From Flammeovirga yaeyamensis (GTDB lineage Bacteria > Bacteroidota > Bacteroidia > Cytophagales > Flammeovirgaceae), in contig NZ_CP076132.1 in assembly GCF_018736045.1 (NCBI RefSeq), positions 486,001 through 550,000 of the forward strand: a DNA stretch of 64,000 bases, written 5' to 3'. Of this stretch, positions 8,895 through 15,695 are shown piece by piece. Position 1 is the first letter of the stretch, and every line of letters starts with the position of its first letter. The position numbers and the translations under genes are program-made. The notes under the pieces are model-generated. The model searched no databases and was not told the origin of the DNA. It worked only from the letters and a program-made list of their open reading frames with translations.

Positions 8895-8922
8895 AAACCA
8901 CTTCAATTTCTTGAAGTGGTTT
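8895..8922 (-). terminator. Terminator of the lipocalin-like lipoprotein gene
   Basis: A perfect 12-bp stem (AAACCACTTCAA at 8895-8906, TTGAAGTGGTTT at 8911-8922) has a 4-nt loop. Read on the minus strand it is followed by a T run (8897-8892). It separates the lipoprotein pair from pxpABC. Confidence 0.85.
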
Positions 8923-8942
8923 CAAAATCAATGTATTATTGA

Positions 8943-9473
8943 TTACTGTCTTTCTAATTTCATATGAGCATTAGCCTCTACTTTTTGTGTAAAGTAGCCA
9001 TTGTTGATTTCTTGAACTTTATTACTAGTAACCTCTAATTCTGTTTCTGTAAGTTTATCAATAATCATTAACTCAGGTAATCCATCAGCACCTTGTATGA
9101 TAATATTCTCCTCATCGTCAAAGTCCCAATTTTGAGTACCTAGAATAGCTTGGTTTAAGAGAGTAATAATTGTACTACCATCTTCATCTAAGGTCTTAAT
9201 ATCAGTTGTACCTTTTGTTTCTACTGTTTTGTCAGTTTTAAATTCCATTGTGATATTGATATTCTCATAAACCACAATTTGATCAGGAAGTTCTGTTACT
9301 TCATCACCGTCAATAAGGGATATTTTCTGAGTGCTTTCAACAGCTTTCAGGTTCCAAGTACCATAAATGAGGTGATTTTCTTTGAGAAGGTCACTTACAG
9401 TTTCATTTCCAGAACAAGAGAATAATCCTAAAGTAAGTGCAATTAAAACTGCAGTAGTCGCTTTTTTTAGCAT
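8943..9473 (-). CDS. Lipocalin-like lipoprotein (copy 2)
   Basis: A 176-residue protein with a lipobox: MLKKATTAVLIALTLGLFSC places the acylated Cys at residue 20. The mature part has IYGTWNLKAVES, the GTW motif that opens lipocalin-like domains of Bacteroidota lipoproteins, followed by alternating beta-strand pattern to the C-terminus. It is probably exported to the outer membrane; its ligand is unknown. It is a tandem paralogue of the gene just upstream (9522-10019): same leader peptide, GTW motif and length class, and a shared 5' untranslated sequence. It ends at a strong terminator. Confidence 0.75.
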   Translation of the reverse strand: MLKKATTAVLIALTLGLFSCSGNETVSDLLKENHLIYGTWNLKAVESTQKISLIDGDEVTELPDQIVVYENINITMEFKTDKTVETKGTTDIKTLDEDGSTIITLLNQAILGTQNWDFDDEENIIIQGADGLPELMIIDKLTETELEVTSNKVQEINNGYFTQKVEANAHMKLERQ

Positions 9474-9521
9474 GATTAGTTTAAATAAAATATAAAAAAA
9501 TGATTGTTTAAAAAATAAGAA

Positions 9522-10019
9522 TTAACGCTCTAACTCCATGATTACGATATGTTCAGTAGAAAGCTCACCAAAATCATTTTCCATAACATGTTTAGCTACT
9601 ATTTTATTAGGAGTGAGTGATGTTATTTCCCAATACTCTTCGAAAAATCCACCTTCAATAGCAAAATAGAGTTCATCAAGACTTTCGTTTACTTCCCAAT
9701 AATCTGTACGATTATGTTGAACACCTCTTGCTGTTAAAATTATGTTTCCTTCTTCATCATACTGTTCCGAATCAGCAGTTCCCTCAACGATTAAGATATT
9801 ATTGTCGAGAAATTGATAGGTCACATTAATATTAACCGCTTTAGTTTTTGTAGTTTCAACTGTATATCCCCAATCGGTTGTTGATGTTCCATTTAGTGCA
9901 GTTAATTGCCAAGTGCCTTTGATAGGATCGAGTTCTTCCTCAGTTTTATCATTCTCTGTACATGAAAATAGACTAAGAGTTAGCAAAATGAAGATTGCTG
10001 TAGTTACTTTTTTTAGCAT
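9522..10019 (-). CDS. Lipocalin-like lipoprotein (copy 1)
   Basis: A 165-residue lipoprotein with signal peptide MLKKVTTAIFILLTLSLFSC (Cys20), then an acidic spacer and IKGTWQLTALNG, again the lipocalin-type GTW motif. The central beta-rich region includes NINVTYQFLDNNILIVEGTADSE, and the C-terminus is VIMELER, close to the MKLERQ ending of its neighbour. Gene order, leader and 5' untranslated region show a tandem duplication. Function unknown. Confidence 0.75.
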   Translation of the reverse strand: MLKKVTTAIFILLTLSLFSCTENDKTEEELDPIKGTWQLTALNGTSTTDWGYTVETTKTKAVNINVTYQFLDNNILIVEGTADSEQYDEEGNIILTARGVQHNRTDYWEVNESLDELYFAIEGGFFEEYWEITSLTPNKIVAKHVMENDFGELSTEHIVIMELER

Positions 10020-10506
10020 GATTAGTTTAAATAAAATATAAAAAATGATTTGTTTGCTTAAATAAATACCAGTTCAGTAAGAGATTTTAATAGTTGAAAA
10101 AAAAGTAAGTTCTTTCTATGAATTGGTCTTTGTTTGCGGTGCTAATATATGTAATAAAAATATAAATTATTAAAAAATAGGGTGATATTATTCTATTCAT
10201 CAATATCCAGTTCTCACTTCAATATCAATAAATTTACCTGTAACATTGTATAGCGATATTATAAATTAAGGCGTATAGAAGTTAAAAGAATCAATAAAAA
10301 TGATTGATTATCTTCCTTTTTTATCTAAAAACTAACATTGTGATTTTAAAGAAAATGAATATCCATTAATCGAATATGTTCTTTTGATTAAAGTTTTATA
10401 TTAAAAAATCAACAATACATTACATGTATGATAATTCACTCTATTCACTAAAAAAGAATTATTTCTATCATATATATGTATTAATAGTACACCAAGCATA
10501 TACATT
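10020..10506. other. AT-rich intergenic region between divergent lipoprotein genes
   Basis: No gene seen on either strand. It must contain the promoters of the two divergent transcription units. The first 40 nt upstream of copy 1 (10020-10057) match those upstream of copy 2 (9474-9511). Nothing else is recognisable. Confidence 0.6.
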
Positions 10507-10953
10507 ATGAAACTATCTGTTCTTTCAGCCTTAACTATTTTGCTTTTTTCTCTAATTGGATGTACTACTAATGATGATTCAAATTTATCTATAGATGTTG
10601 CTTCTCAAGTACAAGGTCAGTATGTGATTAATAGTTTTCAATTTGACGGTGATGGCGAAGCCCAACAAATCAGTGACGATACTGATAATTACATTTCTTT
10701 AATTAGACAAGGTGATAGTTTAGTTTCTGTACGTCTCGTTATGGAAACTGAAATTGTTGATTTTTCATGGAACCTTCAAGAACAAAAAGTAGATAATATT
10801 GGTAGAGAATCGTCTACTTACGAATTTGAAGTTGAGCCTGGGACAAGTAGTTTGAATAATATGCATTTGTATATTACAGAGGACAGACAGTTAAAGGCTG
10901 TGTTTACTCCTGCACTTCATCCTAATATTAAAACACTTTATGCTGGTATGTAG
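10507..10953 (+). CDS. Small hypothetical lipoprotein
   Basis: 148 residues. The lipobox is in MKLSVLSALTILLFSLIGC (Cys19), followed by an Asp/Asn-rich tether TTNDDSN. The mature domain has alternating hydrophobic strands (YVINSFQFDGDGEA, SLVSVRLVMETEIVDFSWNLQEQ) and may be another small beta-barrel or sandwich, but I do not recognise a family. It is followed by the secreted protein gene at 11051 in the same direction after about 100 bp. Confidence 0.6.
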   Translation: MKLSVLSALTILLFSLIGCTTNDDSNLSIDVASQVQGQYVINSFQFDGDGEAQQISDDTDNYISLIRQGDSLVSVRLVMETEIVDFSWNLQEQKVDNIGRESSTYEFEVEPGTSSLNNMHLYITEDRQLKAVFTPALHPNIKTLYAGM

Positions 10954-11050
10954 TATTTTAAAAGGTTAACACTAATCGCGGAACGATTTTGTTATTTTAA
11001 CGTATTTAGTTGATATATAAATAATTATAACAAATATACTTCAACTATAA

Positions 11051-12082
11051 ATGTTACGTAATAAACTTATTTGGGTAGTATCAATACCCCTTTTAACCGT
11101 CATAAATTCTTATGCGGATAATATAACAACCACTGATATATCACAACAGGAAGAATACTATTTTGACCATGATATTAACCTAACATTGGACAATGTTTCT
11201 GGAAAGAAAGTCATTCATATGGGTAATCATTCGGTGGCAACAATAAATGAATTGAATAGTAAAGGGCTCCATCTGGAAATATTTGGGGATGCCACTTTTT
11301 CTGGGCAAAACCTTTCTGGAGAAAATAATTACATTGGCGTAACTGGTCGATTATCTTTAAAGCAAGATGTAGTACATGTAAATGGGAAGTCTGACTCATT
11401 GGTAGTACTTAAGGAGATATTAAGCCCAGAAGGGGGAAAGGTAGTATTTAAATTCGATGTTCAAAATCAACAAGTAGCTACAGGTTTTAGATATTCTCTT
11501 CCTAAAAATTTCAATAAGGAAAAAATTACCTTTTTTCCTGAGTTGAAAAATAGTAAGAAAGCATCCAATTTTAAAGATATTACTTTACCAGTAGAGATGG
11601 TTTTTCTGCGATATAATAAAAAAGAGAATGAACTAGAATGGCAAACCGCTACTGAAATAAATAATGATTACTTTAAAATAGAGTATTCCGACGATAGGTT
11701 ACATTGGAACGAATTGAATAAAGTAAAAGGATATGGAAACACCAAAGTGAAGAAAAATTATAAATATGCTTTAGGCTTTGAGAAGCATCAATTCTATCGA
11801 GTGGTTCAGACCGATTTTAATAAAAATTGCTCCATATTTAATGTAGAAGTGCCCTTTCAAAATGATAAGGAGTTGTCCATAAAAGTGATCAATGGACAGG
11901 TAAGTGTTCAAGGAAATTATGAAAAGACGAATTTATCTGTTTTTGATCAAAAAGGGACTATAATTTTTAATGGTGTGATTCATCAAAAAGATAAAATAGA
12001 TGTTCCAAAGCGGCAGTTTTTAATACTTCAAGTTCAAAGTGGAAAGGATGTGCTCACAAAGAAATTGATGATTCAATCATAA
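11051..12082 (+). CDS. Secreted surface-type protein with T9SS-associated module
   Basis: 343 residues with signal peptide (MLRNKLIWVVSIPLLTVINSYA). The N-terminal half is beta-rich and unrecognised. Residues about 180-250 carry LPVEMVFLRYNKKENELEWQTATEIN followed by NDYFKIEYSDD, the module that usually sits just before a type IX sorting domain. The last 70 residues (KVINGQVSVQGN...LSVFDQKGTIIFNGV...LQVQSGKDVLTKKLMIQS) resemble a divergent sorting domain lacking the usual YPNP motif. It shares this module with the partial protein at 62759. It ends at a strong terminator beside the IS element. Confidence 0.65.
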   Translation: MLRNKLIWVVSIPLLTVINSYADNITTTDISQQEEYYFDHDINLTLDNVSGKKVIHMGNHSVATINELNSKGLHLEIFGDATFSGQNLSGENNYIGVTGRLSLKQDVVHVNGKSDSLVVLKEILSPEGGKVVFKFDVQNQQVATGFRYSLPKNFNKEKITFFPELKNSKKASNFKDITLPVEMVFLRYNKKENELEWQTATEINNDYFKIEYSDDRLHWNELNKVKGYGNTKVKKNYKYALGFEKHQFYRVVQTDFNKNCSIFNVEVPFQNDKELSIKVINGQVSVQGNYEKTNLSVFDQKGTIIFNGVIHQKDKIDVPKRQFLILQVQSGKDVLTKKLMIQS

Positions 12083-12121
12083 AAAAAAGGATCAACACTA
12101 ACTCAGTGTTGATCCTTTTTT
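12081..12121 (+). terminator. Rho-independent terminator (bidirectional shape)
   Basis: A perfect 11-bp stem (GGATCAACACT 12089-12099, AGTGTTGATCC 12105-12115) with a 5-nt loop is flanked by an A run on the left and a T run on the right. Confidence 0.9.
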
Positions 12122-12129
12122 GATATTGA

Positions 12130-12154
12130 TGTACAGTCCTAAAATAACGATACA
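12130..12154 (+). repeat. IS left inverted repeat
   Basis: 25 bp, beginning TGTACAGTCCTAAAATAACG. It matches the reverse complement of 13558-13582 with two differences. Confidence 0.92.
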
Positions 12155-12171
12155 CTAAAACAATCGTTATC

Positions 12172-12567
12172 ATGGAAGAAAATAAAAATCAGTTCATTAA
12201 ACGTACCCAAAAGGATTATCCAATGTCCTTAAAGCTTCAAATTGTCTCGGAAGTTGAAAACGGTCAACTAGGTCTTAAAGCAGCTCAACGTAAATATGGT
12301 ATTCAAGGGAATCAAACTGTAAAGATTTGGTTACAAAAATATGGTAACTTTGACTGGAACCATAAAGTAAGTGCCATGAAGAAAAAAACACCTGAACAAG
12401 AGTTATTAGAGCTTAAACTTGAGTTGGAAACAGCAAAAAAGAAAATCAAACGATTAGAGGCTGAAGCAGAAAAAGCTGACCATAAATCAATTATTTTCGA
12501 TATGATGATTGATTTGGCTGAAAAGGAATATAAAATTGATATAAGAAAAAACTCTTCACCCAAGTAG
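12172..12567 (+). CDS. IS3-family transposase OrfA
   Basis: 131 residues. The N-terminal helix-turn-helix (YPMSLKLQIVSEVENG, then LGLKAAQRKYGI and TVKIWLQKYG) binds the inverted repeats. The C-terminal Glu/Lys-rich coiled coil (about residues 75-110) resembles the leucine zipper of IS3 OrfA proteins. It ends TAG at 12565-12567. The heptamer A-AAA-AAC at 12546-12552 lies in the correct zero frame for a -1 shift into the orfB frame, so a fused OrfAB transposase is expected as the main active product, with OrfA alone acting as a regulator in this family. Confidence 0.92.
   Translation: MEENKNQFIKRTQKDYPMSLKLQIVSEVENGQLGLKAAQRKYGIQGNQTVKIWLQKYGNFDWNHKVSAMKKKTPEQELLELKLELETAKKKIKRLEAEAEKADHKSIIFDMMIDLAEKEYKIDIRKNSSPK
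12546..12552 (+). promoter_or_regulatory. Programmed -1 frameshift heptamer (A AAA AAC)
   Basis: Zero-frame codons are AGA AAA AAC. Slipping back one base puts the ribosome in the frame that runs open from 12552 through the whole of orfB (12639 is 29 codons later in the same frame). The upstream extension reads LFTQVVDHFRGEYSKG and continues into the orfB protein. Confidence 0.8.
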
Positions 12568-12638
12568 TAGACCATTTCAGAGGTGAGTATTCTAAAGGTG
12601 TAGAATATTCAAGTCAATTACTTGGGAAAGACCGTCAA

Positions 12639-13454
12639 GTGTATTACCGCTCTATTAAGCGAAAAGAAAAAGATCTGAAAATTTCTGAGCAAGTAGTATC
12701 ACTCGTAGAAAACGTTAGAATAAAGTTACCCAACAGTGGTCATAGAATGTTGTACACTCTACTGTACTCTGATTTGAAATCTCTGGGTGTAGGACGAGAT
12801 AAATTGCTGCAGATTTTGAAAGCCAATCACTTAGATATAAAACCTAAGAGAGCATATCATGTAACAACAGACTCAGATCATAGATTCAAAACTTATCCAG
12901 ATTTGGTTGATGGCTTAGAAATTACTAGGCCTGAACAAGTCATGGTAGCTGATATTACATATGTTGGCACAAGAGATAACCCTTGGTATTTAGCTTTAAT
13001 TACGGATGCTTATTCTAAAAAAATTATGGGATATGACTTATCTAGGTCGTTAGATAAGCAAGGTGCAATTAGGGCATTAAAAATGGCAATAAAACAACGT
13101 GAGTATAAGGGGGAAAAGTTAATTCATCACTCAGATAGAGGTGTACAGTATTGCAGCAAAGCTTATCAGAAATTGCTTAGAAAAGCAAAAATTATAACGA
13201 GTATGACTGAGACTTATGATCCATATAAAAATGCTATTGCAGAACGCATCAACAGAACCATAAAGCATGATTTTAATCTGAGTAAATATGTTAATTATGA
13301 AATGGTCTTTGAAGCATACTTAAAAGAATGTATAAAAACTTATAACTTAGTGCGACCTCATATGTCATGCTATATGAAAACACCAATTCAAATGCATAAA
13401 ACAAGAGGAAAAAGAAGAAGAACTTACCAAAAGGTAAAGGTAAAAGCAACATAA
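12639..13454 (+). CDS. IS3-family transposase OrfB (DDE integrase domain)
   Basis: 271 residues from a GTG; the frame is open back to the frameshift site, so the functional form is probably the OrfAB fusion. It has the N-terminal HTH_21-like region (SGHRMLYTLLYSDLKSLGVGRDK) and the rve catalytic core. The triad is D in MVADITYVGT, D in LIHHSDRGVQYCS, and E in NAIAERINRTIKHDF, with the usual spacing; all residues are present. It ends in a basic tail (RGKRRRTYQKVKVKAT). No frameshift or stop damages the gene. Confidence 0.93.
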   Translation: MYYRSIKRKEKDLKISEQVVSLVENVRIKLPNSGHRMLYTLLYSDLKSLGVGRDKLLQILKANHLDIKPKRAYHVTTDSDHRFKTYPDLVDGLEITRPEQVMVADITYVGTRDNPWYLALITDAYSKKIMGYDLSRSLDKQGAIRALKMAIKQREYKGEKLIHHSDRGVQYCSKAYQKLLRKAKIITSMTETYDPYKNAIAERINRTIKHDFNLSKYVNYEMVFEAYLKECIKTYNLVRPHMSCYMKTPIQMHKTRGKRRRTYQKVKVKAT

Positions 13455-13493
13455 CAAATTTTAGAAACCTTTAATGGTGGAAATATGTTAGGC

Positions 13494-13530
13494 AAAAAAA
13501 GACCCAATAACTTTTAAATTATTGAGTCTT
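13494..13530 (-). terminator. Minus-strand terminator inside the IS right end
   Basis: AAGACCCAATAA (13499-13510) and TTATTGAGTCTT (13519-13530) form a 12-bp stem that, on the minus strand, has only one G-U wobble. The T run corresponds to 13500-13494. It lies between orfB and the right inverted repeat, so it would stop transcripts entering the element from the Bax-inhibitor operon. Confidence 0.75.
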
Positions 13531-13557
13531 ATATTTAAAATAAATTTAGTAAAAACC

Positions 13558-13582
13558 TGTATCGTTATTTCAGGACTTTACA
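13558..13582 (-). repeat. IS right inverted repeat
   Basis: 25 bp whose reverse complement begins TGTAAAGTCCTGAAATAACG. It pairs with 12130-12154 and is followed by TGA. Confidence 0.92.
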
Positions 13583-13593
13583 TGAATCTTATG

Positions 13594-14304
13594 TTATCTT
13601 CTACTACCTCCAAAGAAACGAAGCAAGTATAAGAATAAGTTGATAAAATCTAAGTATAAGCTTAATGCACCAAGAATAGCCATTTTGTTAGCAGATTCTC
13701 CATCCATCATTGCATAGCTCATTTCTTTTAATTTTTGTGTATCGTAAGCAATTAAACCTACAAATATCAATACACCTACAATAGAAATGATCCAATATAA
13801 TCCACTACTACCAATAAATATATTTACGATAGATGCGATGATGATACCAAATAGTCCCATAATTAGTAAACTACCCCAAGAACTAAGATCTTTTTTGGTA
13901 GTCATACCATAAACACTCATTCCTACAAATGTACCTGCAGTAATAAAGAATGTACTTACTATGGAATTAATATCATATATGTAGAAGATACTTGATAAAG
14001 TAGCTCCTGTTAATGCAGAGTATAAAATAAATAGAACTGTAGCCGTCGCAGACGACATTCTATTTATTGCTCCGCTAATTGCAAATACTAAACCTAATTG
14101 TGCGATAATTAATCCCCATCTAAATTGTGCCACCATTTGAACATATTCATAGGTATTGGCAATAAACATAGCTGTAAGGGCAGTAATCACAAGACCGATA
14201 CTCATTCGACCATATACTTTGGTCATGAATGAACTCTGCGCACTAGATATTTCAACATCAGAATATCTTCGTGCTCCGAAATTTTGATAGTTTGTCTCTC
14301 TCAT
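13594..14304 (-). CDS. Bax inhibitor-1/YccA family membrane protein
   Basis: About 236 residues from ATG at 14304 (MRETNYQNFGARRYS). A TTG further upstream at 14346 also keeps the frame open but would crowd the preceding stop. It has seven hydrophobic helices, starting after FMTKVYGRMSIGLVITALTAMF. The family motif region IAYDTQKLKEMSYAMMDG, near the C-terminus, contains the conserved Asp pair region. BI-1 proteins act as inner-membrane, pH-sensitive cation leak channels or FtsH-linked regulators. It follows yggS by about 45 bp in an operon with the DUF4199 gene. The IS right end lies 11 bp beyond its stop. Confidence 0.9.
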   Translation of the reverse strand: MRETNYQNFGARRYSDVEISSAQSSFMTKVYGRMSIGLVITALTAMFIANTYEYVQMVAQFRWGLIIAQLGLVFAISGAINRMSSATATVLFILYSALTGATLSSIFYIYDINSIVSTFFITAGTFVGMSVYGMTTKKDLSSWGSLLIMGLFGIIIASIVNIFIGSSGLYWIISIVGVLIFVGLIAYDTQKLKEMSYAMMDGESANKMAILGALSLYLDFINLFLYLLRFFGGSRR

Positions 14305-14349
14305 TTTTTTGTCATTTATGATATAAAAACGATTTGTAATATTCAAAGG

Positions 14350-15033
14350 TTACATTGTACCATAATTGCGGGCACCAAAAATGGCACTTCCCACTCTTAT
14401 CATTGTACTTCCTTCTTCTACAGCAATTTGATAATCGCCACTCATTCCCATAGAAATTTCTGATAATGCTACATTATCAAGAGCATTGAAAGAGCTCTTT
14501 AACTCTTCGAAAAGTGATTTTAAAGAAGCAAACTCTTTTCTCACCTGATTTTGGTCAGATGTATTTGTTGCCATTCCCATCACTCCAATTACTCTCACGT
14601 TGGTCATCTCCTTAAATTCATCAGAAGATAAAAATGATGTCAATTCCTCTTTATCAAAACCGAACTTTGTTTCTTCCTCTGCTATGAATACTTGAAGTAA
14701 CACATCGATAATACGCTCATTTTGGGTTGCACGTTTCTGTACTTCTTTTAAAAGTCGAGGACTATCAATTGAATGAATTAAAGAAACAAAAGGGGCGATA
14801 TATTTTACCTTATTTCTCTGTAGGTGACCGATCATGTGCCACTGAATATCTTTTGGAAGTGTTTCACTCTTTTCGACAAGTTCTTGCACTTTATTTTCAC
14901 CAAAGATACGTTGTCCAGCATCGTAAGCTTCTTGCAATAACTCATTAGGTTTGGTTTTACTAACCGCTACCAATTTACAGTCTGTACCGTCAAGCTTTTG
15001 GTTATATGATTTTATATTTTCTGCTATAGACAT
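14350..15033 (-). CDS. yggS: YggS-family pyridoxal-phosphate homeostasis protein
   Basis: 227 residues forming a single alanine-racemase-like TIM barrel. Lys26 in VAVSKTKP binds PLP as a Schiff base. FGENKVQEL, WHMIGHLQRNK, SIDSPRLL, VIGVMGMATNT and SMGMSGDYQIAVEEGSTMIRVGSAIFG are the classic motifs. It binds and buffers PLP and has no known catalytic activity. It is 3 nt from the DUF4199 gene and followed by the BI-1 gene, giving a tight operon. Confidence 0.95.
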   Translation of the reverse strand: MSIAENIKSYNQKLDGTDCKLVAVSKTKPNELLQEAYDAGQRIFGENKVQELVEKSETLPKDIQWHMIGHLQRNKVKYIAPFVSLIHSIDSPRLLKEVQKRATQNERIIDVLLQVFIAEEETKFGFDKEELTSFLSSDEFKEMTNVRVIGVMGMATNTSDQNQVRKEFASLKSLFEELKSSFNALDNVALSEISMGMSGDYQIAVEEGSTMIRVGSAIFGARNYGTM

Positions 15034-15036
15034 GAT

Positions 15037-15597
15037 CTATTTTTGTTTTGTAATCAACATAAATAAGAAGGTTGCAAATACACCAAACATAAGCATACCA
15101 ATTGCTTGATCTACTGCCAAAGTGTCAGCAGATAATTGACCTAATTTCTCTATTTGTGCATTATACTCAGTTTCACCTAATGTTTCTATTATTTGAGTTT
15201 TTCCTTCTACCATCATCATTTTCAATTCTGTTGCATGTCTTTCGATGATTTCTCGTCCCATTTTTTCGGTACTTAATATCACCTGAAGAAGAATGCCATA
15301 GATTGTAGAAGCAATTAGGTTTAAGGTCATACCAATAATTACCCCTTGTGGTCCTTGCATCCTTCCATTGTTCAGTTTAATTCTGAAATAGCTCATGGCT
15401 CCAGCAAAGGTTAAACCATAAATAGGGAAATAGATGTATTTCCATTTACCAAAGGCATTTAAATCTAAACCATAAAGTAATAAGGTATAACTGATGCATA
15501 AAAGAGATGCGATTACACCAAAAATAGCTCCTACACGGAATAACTCAGGCCTAATAAATTTTACAGTTTTTTCTGTAGTATTTGTTTGTTCTTTCAT
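15037..15597 (-). CDS. DUF4199 family integral membrane protein
   Basis: 186 residues with four hydrophobic segments. There is one at about 25-45 (LFRVGAIFGVIASLLCISYTLLL), one at 58-75, one at 90-110 (GVIIGMTLNLIASTIYGILLQ), and one at the C-terminus (MLMFGVFATFLFMLI). A soluble helical stretch between the third and fourth matches the DUF4199 pattern common in Bacteroidota. Function unknown. It is first gene of an operon with yggS and BI-1, with a candidate promoter upstream. Confidence 0.8.
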   Translation of the reverse strand: MKEQTNTTEKTVKFIRPELFRVGAIFGVIASLLCISYTLLLYGLDLNAFGKWKYIYFPIYGLTFAGAMSYFRIKLNNGRMQGPQGVIIGMTLNLIASTIYGILLQVILSTEKMGREIIERHATELKMMMVEGKTQIIETLGETEYNAQIEKLGQLSADTLAVDQAIGMLMFGVFATFLFMLITKQK

Positions 15598-15616
15598 AAT
15601 GATGATTTAATGCCCA

Positions 15617-15650
15617 CAAAAATACAGCATACTTTATACAGTGTGGCAAA
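15617..15650 (-). promoter_or_regulatory. Candidate promoter of the DUF4199-yggS-BI-1 operon
   Basis: On the minus strand TATTTTTG (15624-15617) fits TAnnTTTG, with TTTG (15650-15647) about 22 bp upstream. The spacing is slightly long. Confidence 0.45.
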
Positions 15651-15695
15651 AAATAGGATAAAATTGGTTGGAATTATAATAGGTAAGCAGAGATT

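Larger units (their letters stand above)
12130..13582 (+). mobile_element. Complete IS3-family insertion sequence (1453 bp)
   Basis: Left inverted repeat at 12130-12154 and right at 13558-13582 match at 23 of 25 positions (TGTAMAGTCCTRAAATAACG core, then ATACA). Directly outside both ends is TGA (12127-12129 and 13583-13585), a 3-bp target duplication consistent with IS3-type transposition. The element carries orfA and orfB in the standard IS3 arrangement, with an A6C slippery site and an intact DDE triad. It therefore looks recent and potentially active. It landed between two genes without visibly disrupting either. Confidence 0.93.

Noticed and set aside
12083-12171. IS insertion disrupting the secreted protein gene at 11051
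   Set aside because: That gene ends with its own stop and terminator before the left inverted repeat.
12312-12575. Antisense open frame within IS orfA
   Set aside because: Low-complexity Ser/Phe-rich translation mirroring the Lys/Glu coiled coil of OrfA; no start signal or family resemblance.
14305-14346. TTG-initiated longer Bax-inhibitor protein
   Set aside because: The added 14 residues are not family-like and ATG at 14304 is better placed.
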